Below are positions 1 to 7,626 of a stretch of 12,597 nucleotides of DNA, one piece after another (within the stretch, counting starts at the first letter, position 1; every line of letters begins with the position of its first letter). Origin of the DNA: CAYHWW01 sp964360145. Its GTDB lineage: Bacteria > Bdellovibrionota > UBA1018 > CAYHWW01. The notes under the pieces are model-generated. The model was not told the DNA's origin. It worked only from the letters and a program-made list of their open reading frames with translations, and searched no databases. The position numbers and the translations under genes are program-made. The DNA lies in NCBI GenBank assembly GCA_964360145.1, contig CAYHWW010000098.1, positions 1-12,597 of the forward strand, in the 5' to 3' direction.

Positions 1-2364
1 GTGGGCGGCAATGACGTGCTCGCGATTTGGAATAAAATCCCGACGGCGGTGGCAAATCCCGACGTCACTCTCGATTTTACAGCGCTGGGCTATGGCACCA
101 TCCACAATATCACGACTGACGGTCTGCGCCTCTTCGTCACGGATAGCAGCACCAACCTCAAAATCTGGAACCGCATCCCCCTCGAGAACAATGTGGCCGC
201 AGACATCGTCTATGGCATCACCACGGCGAGCACTTCCATCGCCTGGTCCCGCTTTGTCGCCCCCGCGCTCACCGGTTGGCCCGTGGCCACCGGCAACTAC
301 AGCGACTACTCCGTGAATCCCCTCTCCACGGACATTCTCTCGATCTCCCACCGCGGTCAAACAGCGACGATCAGCGGACTCATCGGCGACACCACTAGCC
401 TCAATCGTTGTATTGCTATCGCAAACATCGTGCAGCAGATCAACAGCAACGCCACGTTGCAGTCCATGAATATTCAGGCCCAACTGCCGTCCCAGTGGGA
501 GGGGATTGCTTGCGATGATAACATTACGGGCCAGGGGCAGTTCTTCTATCTCACGCACAATCCCACCTTCTCTCTGAATGATGGAGTGAATATTTCTACC
601 GCTGAAATGACCAACGGCAGTATTGGCGCGGTTGCCTCCGCGGCATTAAGGGAAGATATCCGCATTGAGGTCAGGGACAGCGATCGTACAGTGGCTGGTG
701 CTTATGATGATGCCCCCTCAAATCACCATATCGTGCGCTTCTTCGAGGCAGGGCGGGACTCGGGCGCCAGCGAAGTCGATCGCGTCGAGGCCACGCTCCC
801 CGCTGCGGCGGCAGGCGCATACTTTGTTGCTCAAGAAGCCCAATACATCACAGGCCGCATGGGTGATGATACCAGCACCGTGGCGTATAACGGCTATCCC
901 ATGTTGCCTGCGAACGCCTCCGCGGCAAACCCCGAGGCGGCCACCTTCGCCGATCGTTCTGTCGACATGAGTAGCGTCGGCTTCCTCGACGTAGCGGGTT
1001 CCGGCAATGGCTATTTCCAGCTCGTGCAGACGTCGCGTGCCGCGCCCATGGCCTTCTATAAAAATTCCTGTGCTAAGGTGAGCACCGACGCTGCCACCGA
1101 TACGTATGGCTGCAACGCCGCAACTGGTTGGACTGGCCTCGACCCCCTGAACTTGCGCCTCACGCCGAGCGAGTTGGCGTTCCCATCCGTGGTGTTCGGT
1201 TTCCGCCACAACGGCACGGATTGGGTGCGTGCTCAATCCACTACTGCTTTGGCGTCGACCGCTCCGCCACGGCCCTATTTCCTCGGCCCCGCCCAGCCCT
1301 ACGCCGTGGACTACAGCACGCGCACGACCCAAGGCCTCCCGCTGGGCGCACGGTGGCCTCGCGTAGTGTCTGGCGGTGCGAACCGCTCTCTCGTCTTTTT
1401 TTACGGGCGCAACGGCCAGCGGCCTTACACGCCGATACTATCCGCGAGCTATCTCACCTCCGCCACCTACGACAGTGCAGCGGAAGTCTCCGTCGCCAAC
1501 GCGTTGTGGATGGGCACCTATGACGAGAGTGGCGGGTTCAGCGCGGCCTCAGTCATCAGCCCCGATCCCGAGCCGGATACTTCGAGCAGCTATCGCCTGA
1601 ACTCGGGGAGCCTCGCCACCGATCTCGATGTGTGCGAAGCCGCCTCGCCATTCGCCGGAGCTGGTGTACCGCACGCTAGTCTCAATGGCGCAGCGGGTTC
1701 CATCAGTAATTTCTGCCAGGTTGGATTGGATCCATACAAAGATTTCTCTGTCGCGGCGAACACAGGCCCCACGGATGCGCTAGGCTACGCCTCCGACGTA
1801 ACCCCCATCCCCGCCGCTATGAATGCGAGTGGTTATGCGGTGGTGGCCATGCACCGCAAGGACAACAACACCGCGGGTCAGCGCATCGGCTTCTATGTGG
1901 CCCGCTACGGCCCCGTCTCGGGGCTTTCAGCCTTCACGCGCGTCGACGATGCTTCGGGCTACACCTTCGGTGGGTCGGTTGCCATTGATGCGAGCGGCAA
2001 TATCGCGGCGGTGTGGGAGCAACGCACCTTGCTCACGCGCACCACTGCCGCACGCAGTGGGTGTGCTGCGACCACGGCCGCCCAGGCTGAGAATCATGTT
2101 TACTTCCGGTATTACAACGCCTCGACGGGGGCATGGACAACGACGACCCAGGTCGATGACACGAGCATAGTGTGCTATGGCAACTCGTCGTCAACAGGAA
2201 CCTACGGCGCGGTGACCGCCAGTTTCTGGCCCGAAGCCCCCATGGCCCCCGCCGTGGCTTTCGGTGGCGGCAACGCGTTGATCACCTGGAGCGGCCCCGC
2301 CTGCGCTACGCGCAACAGCAGCAGCTGCCGTCGCCGCCAGATGGCAGTGACGTATACGCCGTGA
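1..2364 (+). CDS. Large secreted beta-propeller-like protein, 5' end outside window
   Basis: The reading frame is open from the first base, so the protein (at least 787 residues) almost certainly begins upstream. The GTG at base 1 is more likely an internal valine, because it falls just before a repeat unit. Two copies of a repeat with the core 'IWN(K/R)IP' and a following 'A-(N/D)-x-D-(V/I)' lie at about residues 4-24 and 52-72, spaced 46 residues apart, as in NHL-like propeller blades. Around residues 660-674 a segment reading IDASGNIAAVWEQ resembles blades of sialidase-like or FG-GAP-like propellers, and a similar 'GNALITW' occurs near the C terminus. The rest is rich in Ser, Thr, Ala, Gly and Asn with scattered cysteines, which suits an exported protein. 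No catalytic motif was recognised. An adhesin or surface-exposed recognition role is inference only. The next gene follows on the same strand after 84 bp. Confidence 0.8.
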   Translation: MGGNDVLAIWNKIPTAVANPDVTLDFTALGYGTIHNITTDGLRLFVTDSSTNLKIWNRIPLENNVAADIVYGITTASTSIAWSRFVAPALTGWPVATGNYSDYSVNPLSTDILSISHRGQTATISGLIGDTTSLNRCIAIANIVQQINSNATLQSMNIQAQLPSQWEGIACDDNITGQGQFFYLTHNPTFSLNDGVNISTAEMTNGSIGAVASAALREDIRIEVRDSDRTVAGAYDDAPSNHHIVRFFEAGRDSGASEVDRVEATLPAAAAGAYFVAQEAQYITGRMGDDTSTVAYNGYPMLPANASAANPEAATFADRSVDMSSVGFLDVAGSGNGYFQLVQTSRAAPMAFYKNSCAKVSTDAATDTYGCNAATGWTGLDPLNLRLTPSELAFPSVVFGFRHNGTDWVRAQSTTALASTAPPRPYFLGPAQPYAVDYSTRTTQGLPLGARWPRVVSGGANRSLVFFYGRNGQRPYTPILSASYLTSATYDSAAEVSVANALWMGTYDESGGFSAASVISPDPEPDTSSSYRLNSGSLATDLDVCEAASPFAGAGVPHASLNGAAGSISNFCQVGLDPYKDFSVAANTGPTDALGYASDVTPIPAAMNASGYAVVAMHRKDNNTAGQRIGFYVARYGPVSGLSAFTRVDDASGYTFGGSVAIDASGNIAAVWEQRTLLTRTTAARSGCAATTAAQAENHVYFRYYNASTGAWTTTTQVDDTSIVCYGNSSSTGTYGAVTASFWPEAPMAPAVAFGGGNALITWSGPACATRNSSSCRRRQMAVTYTP

Positions 2365-2386
2365 TGATTGTTCCTGTTAAAAAATA

Positions 2387-2403
2387 ATGTGCGCACAGCA
2401 CAT
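2387..2403. other. Short hairpin between the two accessory genes
   Basis: ATGTGC (2387-2392) and GCACAT (2398-2403) form a 6-bp stem with loop GCACA. The 10-bp palindrome TGTGCGCACA (2388-2397) overlaps it. An A-rich run (2379-2384) precedes the stem, so read on the minus strand it would be a hairpin followed by a T tract. No minus-strand gene needs such a terminator here. On the plus strand it could lie in the leader of the next gene or be a binding site for a dimeric regulator. Which of these applies cannot be decided from sequence. Confidence 0.35.
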
Positions 2404-2448
2404 ATTGCCTCTCTAGGACAACAGCTCCAGAGACGATGAGCCGTGTAC

Positions 2449-4509
2449 ATGGGACCCCGTTCCTCCACAGCCATTACCGGTCTCGCCATCTTGGCCCTCG
2501 TCGCTGTGGGTGCTCTATGGCTCAGCCAACGAGGGCCGACAACCGCGGGTCGCGGTATTGCCCAGACAACAACGGTATTCGACTATCAAAGAATCCGCAG
2601 TGAGCCGCGCCCCTATTGTGGCGTGCCCCTGGAAGACGCCTCTTGTGGGATGATTACGGAGCGTGGGCGGGGCACGGAACTCAACAGCGTGGAGGACATC
2701 CCCCACCTTCTCGACATGTGGCGGCTGTTGCAACAAGCCGCGGGCCCTGTTCGTTTTGCCACGGCGCCAGGCATTCGCAACGAACTGGATCGTGTTTCCA
2801 GCGTTTTGCGCAGCCACTGGTTGACCGGACAGTACAACGTGGCGGCTGGTGGTAACGCGAGTGCTCTGTTCGATGACTTGGGTAGGAGCACCACTCTCGG
2901 CAACGGGGGTATCCCGGAGGCTCGCGTCGGCGCCGCGAGCACTCTGATGCGCCAAGTGGGGGCAGCTGCCGACCGTAATCTGCGCAGCGTGCTCAGTTGG
3001 GGCTCCTCGGGGCAGACCGACTCCAGTGCGCGCCGCCGTCTCCTCACCACCCTTGCTGGCATGTGGTGGGGTTCCCGCCAGGTGGCTCTCGCCGCTGCTT
3101 GCCCTCGCGGGACCTTGGCTGGGGACTCAGGTAAGAACCTCGTCATCTTGCAATATGCGGCGCAGTCATGCCGACGGGATTATATGGAGCTCGCCATCAC
3201 TGCTTTGAATCGCCGCATGACGGAGGAGGGCCGCCTCACTCTGGATTCTGACGAGTGGCTCGTCGCCATGGTGTTTGGTTCCCGGCGGGAGCGTGCGGCC
3301 CTCATCGCCGTTGCAGCCGATCGCCTGAGAAGCCAACTCGAGGGCGGTCAGCTCATGAGTAACGCGGAACTGGGTTTCATGGGGGCATCACTCTTGGCTA
3401 CTGTGGAGGAGCTGCGTCGCCGCCAGGTGCTTGCGTGGACGGGCCCCAGTGCATTCGATGAGGAGGGCATGGACTCCGCGAGTTTGTCCACGGAGCGCGA
3501 TGCCCTGCAGCGTTTCGTGATGTCTGCCCTCATGCGAGCGGGGCGTATCACGAGCAATGTGGAAGATGAGGTGCGCTTTGCTCGCAAGGCCCGTGAAGTC
3601 TGGAACGGAGTGGAGCAGTCCGCCACGAGGGAGGAGTGGGTGCGTCTCGGCGCGGACTCTATTTGGTTCGGCCGTCGGGATACTTTAGAATCCCTGCGGC
3701 AGAGTTGCGTGGATGGGCTTGAGGGTTCCTGCGCTCAATGGCTTGCAGCGGTGCCTGCGGCGGAAGCTGAGAACCGGCTGGCGGCGCCAGAACTCTGGGT
3801 CCGTCTCTTAACCGCGGGGCCCATGGGCATCCGGGATTTCAATGGTATCGTGGAGGCGTTCTTAGGCAGAGTGCGCGGGGCTTCGGGGCGCGAGGCTAGC
3901 CGGGCTTGGCAAAGTGCCGCGGTAACCATCGGTCAGTGGCTGCGGCAGCAGGTGGAAGTGTGTTTGGGCGGCCGGGATGGGCTCATGCCTATCCTTGATT
4001 ATATGAATTGTATTGCGGCGGCAGAATGGCGCAGATGGATTGCCGCCCGGCGCCTGCCCACGGATCTCGATGAGATCCTGGTATCTTCGTCCTGTAGCAG
4101 CCCTGATCGCGCCCGCCACTGGACCCGCCAGCTGCTTGTGCTCCACGCATCTCTTTACGGTGTGACGACACCTCACGGCACTGACAACGTACTGGCCGCG
4201 GTGATGCGTCACCGCATTTGGGTGAACTTAGCCTCCACGGTGTTGCGCGATCGTACTCGCCGTGAAGCCACTGCTGCTCTAGGTACGGGCGAGTGGCAGC
4301 GCCGCCAGAGTAGGGCCTGGGATTGTTACTTCCACGATGGTTCAGGTTGTTTTGATGAAAGCGAGCGGCGCACCCGCAGGGTGACCGGTGAGGAAATGTA
4401 CGTTTGGCTCACAGGCTCGTCCAGGCTTGAGCGTTTATGGATGAAGCTCGATGAAGTGATGACATGCACCACGGATTGCACGAACCTGCATTTGGATCCC
4501 TTGTATTAG
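2449..4509 (+). CDS. Membrane-anchored protein of unknown function
   Basis: I do not recognise this protein (686 residues from the ATG chosen here). The N terminus has a short basic stretch, then one hydrophobic segment at about residues 8-26 (TAITGLAILALVAVGALWLS), which reads as an uncleaved signal anchor with no lipobox cysteine. The remainder looks soluble, mainly helical, and is unusually rich in Arg, Trp, Ala and Leu with dispersed cysteines, so it probably faces the periplasm or outside. An in-frame GTG at 2443 is an alternative start. The ATG at 2449 is preferred because the weak GA-rich stretch GACGATGAG (2432-2440) then sits 8 nt upstream. It follows the propeller gene after 84 bp in the same direction, so the two may be co-transcribed and work together (inference). 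Its TAG stop is the first codon of a repeat shared with two other gene ends. Confidence 0.75.
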   Translation: MGPRSSTAITGLAILALVAVGALWLSQRGPTTAGRGIAQTTTVFDYQRIRSEPRPYCGVPLEDASCGMITERGRGTELNSVEDIPHLLDMWRLLQQAAGPVRFATAPGIRNELDRVSSVLRSHWLTGQYNVAAGGNASALFDDLGRSTTLGNGGIPEARVGAASTLMRQVGAAADRNLRSVLSWGSSGQTDSSARRRLLTTLAGMWWGSRQVALAAACPRGTLAGDSGKNLVILQYAAQSCRRDYMELAITALNRRMTEEGRLTLDSDEWLVAMVFGSRRERAALIAVAADRLRSQLEGGQLMSNAELGFMGASLLATVEELRRRQVLAWTGPSAFDEEGMDSASLSTERDALQRFVMSALMRAGRITSNVEDEVRFARKAREVWNGVEQSATREEWVRLGADSIWFGRRDTLESLRQSCVDGLEGSCAQWLAAVPAAEAENRLAAPELWVRLLTAGPMGIRDFNGIVEAFLGRVRGASGREASRAWQSAAVTIGQWLRQQVEVCLGGRDGLMPILDYMNCIAAAEWRRWIAARRLPTDLDEILVSSSCSSPDRARHWTRQLLVLHASLYGVTTPHGTDNVLAAVMRHRIWVNLASTVLRDRTRREATAALGTGEWQRRQSRAWDCYFHDGSGCFDESERRTRRVTGEEMYVWLTGSSRLERLWMKLDEVMTCTTDCTNLHLDPLY

Positions 4510-4548
4510 CTCGGTCTTTTGCCGGGGAGCTTCGTTGCTGACCTTCGC
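4507..4548 (+). repeat. Short diverged copy of the gene-end repeat
   Basis: From the stop codon onward, TAGCTCGGTCTTTTGCCG (4507-4524) is identical to the start of the repeat after the helicase gene (12521-12538). After four different bases, GCTTCGTTG (4529-4537) again matches in exact register (12543-12551). Beyond 4538 the similarity fades. Only a loose CCTTCGC remains, and it has an exact inverted partner GCGAAGG at 4584-4590. This copy lacks the inner hairpin of the full copy and may be a degenerate or half-size version. Confidence 0.7.
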
Positions 4549-4589
4549 CAAACCATGGACATAAGTAAAAGGCTCTTAGATTAGCGAAG

Positions 4590-4706
4590 GGATTTTGCCG
4601 CATGGCGAGGCGGAGGGCCGCAGCGAGCGACCAAGGCGCACTTCTGTGCGCCGCGTGGAGCCGCGAGGACCCGACAACGAAGCCAGGCGGCAAAATACCG
4701 AGCTAA
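4590..4706 (-). repeat. Complete palindromic gene-end repeat (REPIN/MITE-like) after nadB
   Basis: The ends are inverted copies of each other. ATTTTGCCGC-A-TGGC (4592-4606) pairs with GCCA-G-GCGGCAAAAT (4682-4696), giving 14 of 15 paired positions. In the middle GGCGCAC (4635-4641), loop TTCT and GTGCGCC (4646-4652) form a perfect 7-bp stem. Read on the minus strand, the element starts at the TAG stop of nadB. From there 77 bases (4705 down to 4629) match 12521-12597 with two differences, one of them in the hairpin loop. It fills most of the space between two convergent genes. There is no open reading frame of note and no run of T after the stem, so it is not a classical intrinsic terminator. 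Likely roles are mRNA 3'-end protection, transcription stop, or a non-autonomous mobile repeat (inference). Confidence 0.85.
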
Positions 4707-6367
4707 AGAACGGTGTCTCTTTTGAAGAAGCGGTCATCGCGGAAGGGATGATCAAGGTTGTAATGCAATCCCCGGCTCTCTTTGCGCAGCAGCGCGCACT
4801 GCACCATGAGCTGCGCCACGGTGACGAGGTTGCGGAGCTCGATCAGGTCCCGGGAGAGGAGGAAATCCCAGTAGTACTCGTGCACCTCATGGCCGATGAG
4901 CTCCAATCGCTCTTGAGCTTTGGCGAGCCTGCGGTTGGTGCGCACGATGCCCACGTAATCCCACATGAGAGTGCGGATTTCTTTCCAGGTATGGTTGATG
5001 TCGATGCGATCTTCCAGTGGCACCGCGCGACCCGAGTCCCATTCCGGCAGGGGTTCCGGGGCGTCACCAGCGCCAGACTTGAGAAGACCTGCCTGTTTGC
5101 GAGCCAGGGCCCGGGTGTGGGCCCGCTCGGCGAAGACAACACCTTCAAGAAGCGAGTTGCTCGCCAGGCGGTTGGCGCCATGGAGCCCCGTGCAGGCCAC
5201 TTCGCCGATGGCGAAGAGATTCTCGATGCTGCTCTCACCGTGTTCATCGGTGAGCACGCCGCCGCAGGTGTAGTGGGCGGCGGGCACCACGGGGATGGGT
5301 TGCTCGGTGAGGTCGGTGCCGAATTTCAGGCATGCCTCGTGAATATTGGGGAAGCGCGCCACCACCGCATCCCGTCCGTGCTTTTTCACGACGCGGGTCA
5401 TGTCGAGATAAACGCATTCATCGCCCAGGCGTTTGATCTCAGCATCGATGGAGCGGGCCACGATATCCCGGGGCGCGAGGCTCCCCATGTCGTGGTAGCG
5501 CTTCATGAACTCCTCGCCCTTCGAATTGATGAGTTCGCCCCCTTCGCCGCGGAGGGCTTCACTGATCAAAAAAGACTTCGCGAAAGGGTTGAAGAGGCAG
5601 GTGGGATGGAACTGTGTAAACTCCAGGTTAGCGACGCGGGCTCCAGCCCGGGCCGCCATGGCGATGCCGTCGCCGGTGGCTACGTCGGGGTTCGTTGTAT
5701 AGAGATAGGTCTTCCCCGCGCCCCCGGTGGCAAGTACGGTGATGGGGGCTTCGAGAACATGGATAGGGCCATGGCCATTGGCGTGGCTGGGCCCGGACTC
5801 CAGGGCGTAGACCCCCAAGCAGCGACGATGGGCGGCCCCGGGGTGGGCACCTTTGTGGCGCTTCATGAGGGTGACGTTGGTGATGAGATCAATGGCCACC
5901 CAGTTTTCAAAAACACGGATATTGGGGTTTTGCTCCACCGCCCGCAGAAGGGCCTCGTGAATAGCTTTGCCCGTGAGGTCGTCGGCATGGAGGATGCGCC
6001 GTTGGTGGTGGCCTCCCTCCATGGTGAGGTCAAAGGGGAAGCGGGTGTCAGCGTCAGAGCTTTTGGTGAACGGTACACCGAGATCGATGAGCTCTTGCAC
6101 TCGGGCAGGGCCCTCTTTCACCGTGATTTCCACCGCTCGGGGGTTGCACAGGCCGTCGCCGGCATCCAGGGTGTCTTGGATGTGGCTGGCAAAAGAGTCT
6201 GAAGCGGATGAAACGGCGGCGATGCCCCCTTGGGCCCAAGGGGTGGCACCCTCTGTACGGCTCGTCTTCGCCAACAGGGATACGGTGCCCGAGCGCGCCG
6301 CCTTCAGGGCGTAGGTGAGGCCGGCAATGCCGGTGCCGATGACGATGTGGTCGGAGCTGACGCGCAT
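4703..6367 (-). CDS. nadB: L-aspartate oxidase (quinolinate synthesis)
   Basis: NadB oxidises L-aspartate to iminoaspartate with FAD. Quinolinate synthase NadA then uses the product to make the NAD precursor quinolinate; the enzyme is cytoplasmic. The 554-residue protein is close to the usual length (about 540). Visible features are the N-terminal FAD dinucleotide-binding motif GTGIAG (11-16), the EGATPWAQGGIAA block (39-51), LAPRD with R300, AHYTCGG (364-370) with H365, and GANRLASNSLLEG (397-409) with R400. These R/H/R positions correspond to the substrate-binding residues R290, H351 and R386 of E. coli NadB. The start is ATG at 6367, preceded by CAGGA about 8 nt upstream. It is divergent from alr, and neither nadA nor nadC is nearby. 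Its TAG stop is fused to the palindromic repeat. A long plus-strand open frame opposite this gene is a shadow. Confidence 0.97.
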   Translation of the reverse strand: MRVSSDHIVIGTGIAGLTYALKAARSGTVSLLAKTSRTEGATPWAQGGIAAVSSASDSFASHIQDTLDAGDGLCNPRAVEITVKEGPARVQELIDLGVPFTKSSDADTRFPFDLTMEGGHHQRRILHADDLTGKAIHEALLRAVEQNPNIRVFENWVAIDLITNVTLMKRHKGAHPGAAHRRCLGVYALESGPSHANGHGPIHVLEAPITVLATGGAGKTYLYTTNPDVATGDGIAMAARAGARVANLEFTQFHPTCLFNPFAKSFLISEALRGEGGELINSKGEEFMKRYHDMGSLAPRDIVARSIDAEIKRLGDECVYLDMTRVVKKHGRDAVVARFPNIHEACLKFGTDLTEQPIPVVPAAHYTCGGVLTDEHGESSIENLFAIGEVACTGLHGANRLASNSLLEGVVFAERAHTRALARKQAGLLKSGAGDAPEPLPEWDSGRAVPLEDRIDINHTWKEIRTLMWDYVGIVRTNRRLAKAQERLELIGHEVHEYYWDFLLSRDLIELRNLVTVAQLMVQCALLRKESRGLHYNLDHPFRDDRFFKRDTVL

Positions 6368-6468
6368 GGTGGTGTCCTGAGCCAGGTCATACTCTCAGTT
6401 CGTGGTGGAATCCAGGGTTGCCGCGAAGAAGGGATTTTGACACACTTTGAGCCGAAGGACAGGTCCTC
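6368..6468. promoter_or_regulatory. Divergent nadB/alr intergenic promoter region
   Basis: These 101 bp must hold the promoters of both divergent genes unless alr is transcribed from elsewhere. A perfect -35-like TTGACA is at 6437-6442 on the plus strand, but no good -10 lies 16-18 bp downstream and the implied start would fall inside alr, so I do not call it. On the minus strand TATGAC (6388-6393 region) is a possible -10 for nadB, without a convincing -35. The alr ribosome-binding sequence AAGGA (6455-6459) lies in a small inverted repeat, AGGA (6456-6459) with TCCT (6464-6467), just before the ATG. Confidence 0.4.
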
Positions 6469-7626
6469 ATGGCCCGCAACCCGCGCTCAACTCCTGACGA
6501 GACTTCACCCCTGCTGAGCCTGTTGCGCACGCTGGCCATCGTGCGTTTGGACTTCATCCAGCTCAACTTTCGTCGTTTACTGGCCCTTCAGCCCCATGGC
6601 CACCTCATCCCCATGGTGAAGGCCAATGCCTATGGGCATGGCTTGGTGGCCGTGGCCCGGGCCTTGAGAGGGGAGGAGGGGATCCTGGGTTTCGGGGTGG
6701 CCACACTCTCTGAAGCATTGGCTTTGCGGGACTCCAAGATTGAGCAGCCGCTCTTAGTTTTCGCTGATGGCCCCATTTTTGATGATACCCAAATAGCGCT
6801 CTACGAGCGCAATCAGATTACGGCGGTGGTGCACAACCTCGAGGACCTGAAACGCATCGTCACGGCGCGTGCGGGGTTTCCCTTTCATGTGAAGGTGAAC
6901 ACGGGCATGAACCGCCTGGGGCTTGAGCCTGGGGAGTTCATCCAAGCCCTTCCGCTGCTGAAAAAGGCAGGGATGCGTTTTGAAGGCATCATGACCCACT
7001 TCGCCACTGCTGAGGAGCCCTCAGGGCGCCTCGCCCGCGGGCAGAGCAAGCGTTTCCGCGCTGCCCTCAGCACCTTGGGCGCGGCAGTCCCCCGCTGGGT
7101 CCATGCCTGTTCCACCCGGGCCCTCTACGAGGCTGAAACTCTGGGCATGGATGACGTGTGTAATGTGGCGCGACCCGGCATTGGGCTCTATGGCTACGGT
7201 TTGCCAAAAAAAGCGGGGCTCCTGCCCGCGCTCCTTTGGCAGGCCCGTGTCATCCGGTGGAGGAAGCTCCAAAAAGGCGATTGCGTGGGTTATGGCGCTA
7301 CCTTTCGCGCAGCGAGGCCCCAGGCTGAAGCAGTGCTGGCGGTGGGCTATGGCGATGGGCTGCCTCGCATCCTTTCCAACAAGAGCATCGCTGGGCGGGC
7401 GGTGTTGGGGCGCTTGAGCATGGATCTCACAGCGGTGGATGGCACTGGTCTGAAGCCTAACCTGTGGGTGCCCATCATTGGTGCTCCGGGGGCAGATGGG
7501 GATGAGCTCGCCAAAGCCGCGGGCACCATCATTTATGAAATTCTGACCTCCCTTTCCCAACGCGTGCCCCGCGTGTACCATCGCGACGAGCAAGGCAAAG
7601 GGGGAGTGCGTTCATGGGAGCGATGA
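6469..7626 (+). CDS. alr: Alanine racemase (PLP-dependent)
   Basis: The enzyme interconverts L- and D-alanine in the cytoplasm, supplying D-alanine for peptidoglycan. All fold-type III landmarks are present in 385 residues. The PLP lysine K51 is in VKANAYGHG, NTGMNRLG is at 144-151, RPGIGLYG at 235-242, and the catalytic tyrosine Y275 of the second domain is in VGYGATF. GRLSMDLTAVD follows at 314-324, with the typical C-terminal EILTSLSQRVPRVY. About 22 residues precede the usual start of the TIM barrel (VRLDFIQLN), slightly more than in most family members. The ATG at 6469 is kept because AAGGACAGG lies just upstream. The last 13 bp overlap the start of mlaE, so the two are probably translationally coupled. 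Whether it is the biosynthetic or a catabolic (DadX-like) racemase cannot be told. Confidence 0.97.
   Translation: MARNPRSTPDETSPLLSLLRTLAIVRLDFIQLNFRRLLALQPHGHLIPMVKANAYGHGLVAVARALRGEEGILGFGVATLSEALALRDSKIEQPLLVFADGPIFDDTQIALYERNQITAVVHNLEDLKRIVTARAGFPFHVKVNTGMNRLGLEPGEFIQALPLLKKAGMRFEGIMTHFATAEEPSGRLARGQSKRFRAALSTLGAAVPRWVHACSTRALYEAETLGMDDVCNVARPGIGLYGYGLPKKAGLLPALLWQARVIRWRKLQKGDCVGYGATFRAARPQAEAVLAVGYGDGLPRILSNKSIAGRAVLGRLSMDLTAVDGTGLKPNLWVPIIGAPGADGDELAKAAGTIIYEILTSLSQRVPRVYHRDEQGKGGVRSWER

Noticed and set aside
4595..6202. Long plus-strand open frame of 535 codons opposite nadB
   Set aside because: It runs through the repeat and antisense to a fully motif-supported nadB; its protein shows no recognisable family and arises from high GC codon bias.
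6428..6439. GAAGGGATTTTG upstream of alr, also found at the left end of the full repeat (4586-4597)
   Set aside because: A 12-base match is expected by chance in a window this size and no further repeat sequence flanks it.
6437..6442. Perfect TTGACA as -35 box for alr
   Set aside because: No acceptable -10 follows at 16-18 bp, and the predicted start would lie inside the coding sequence.
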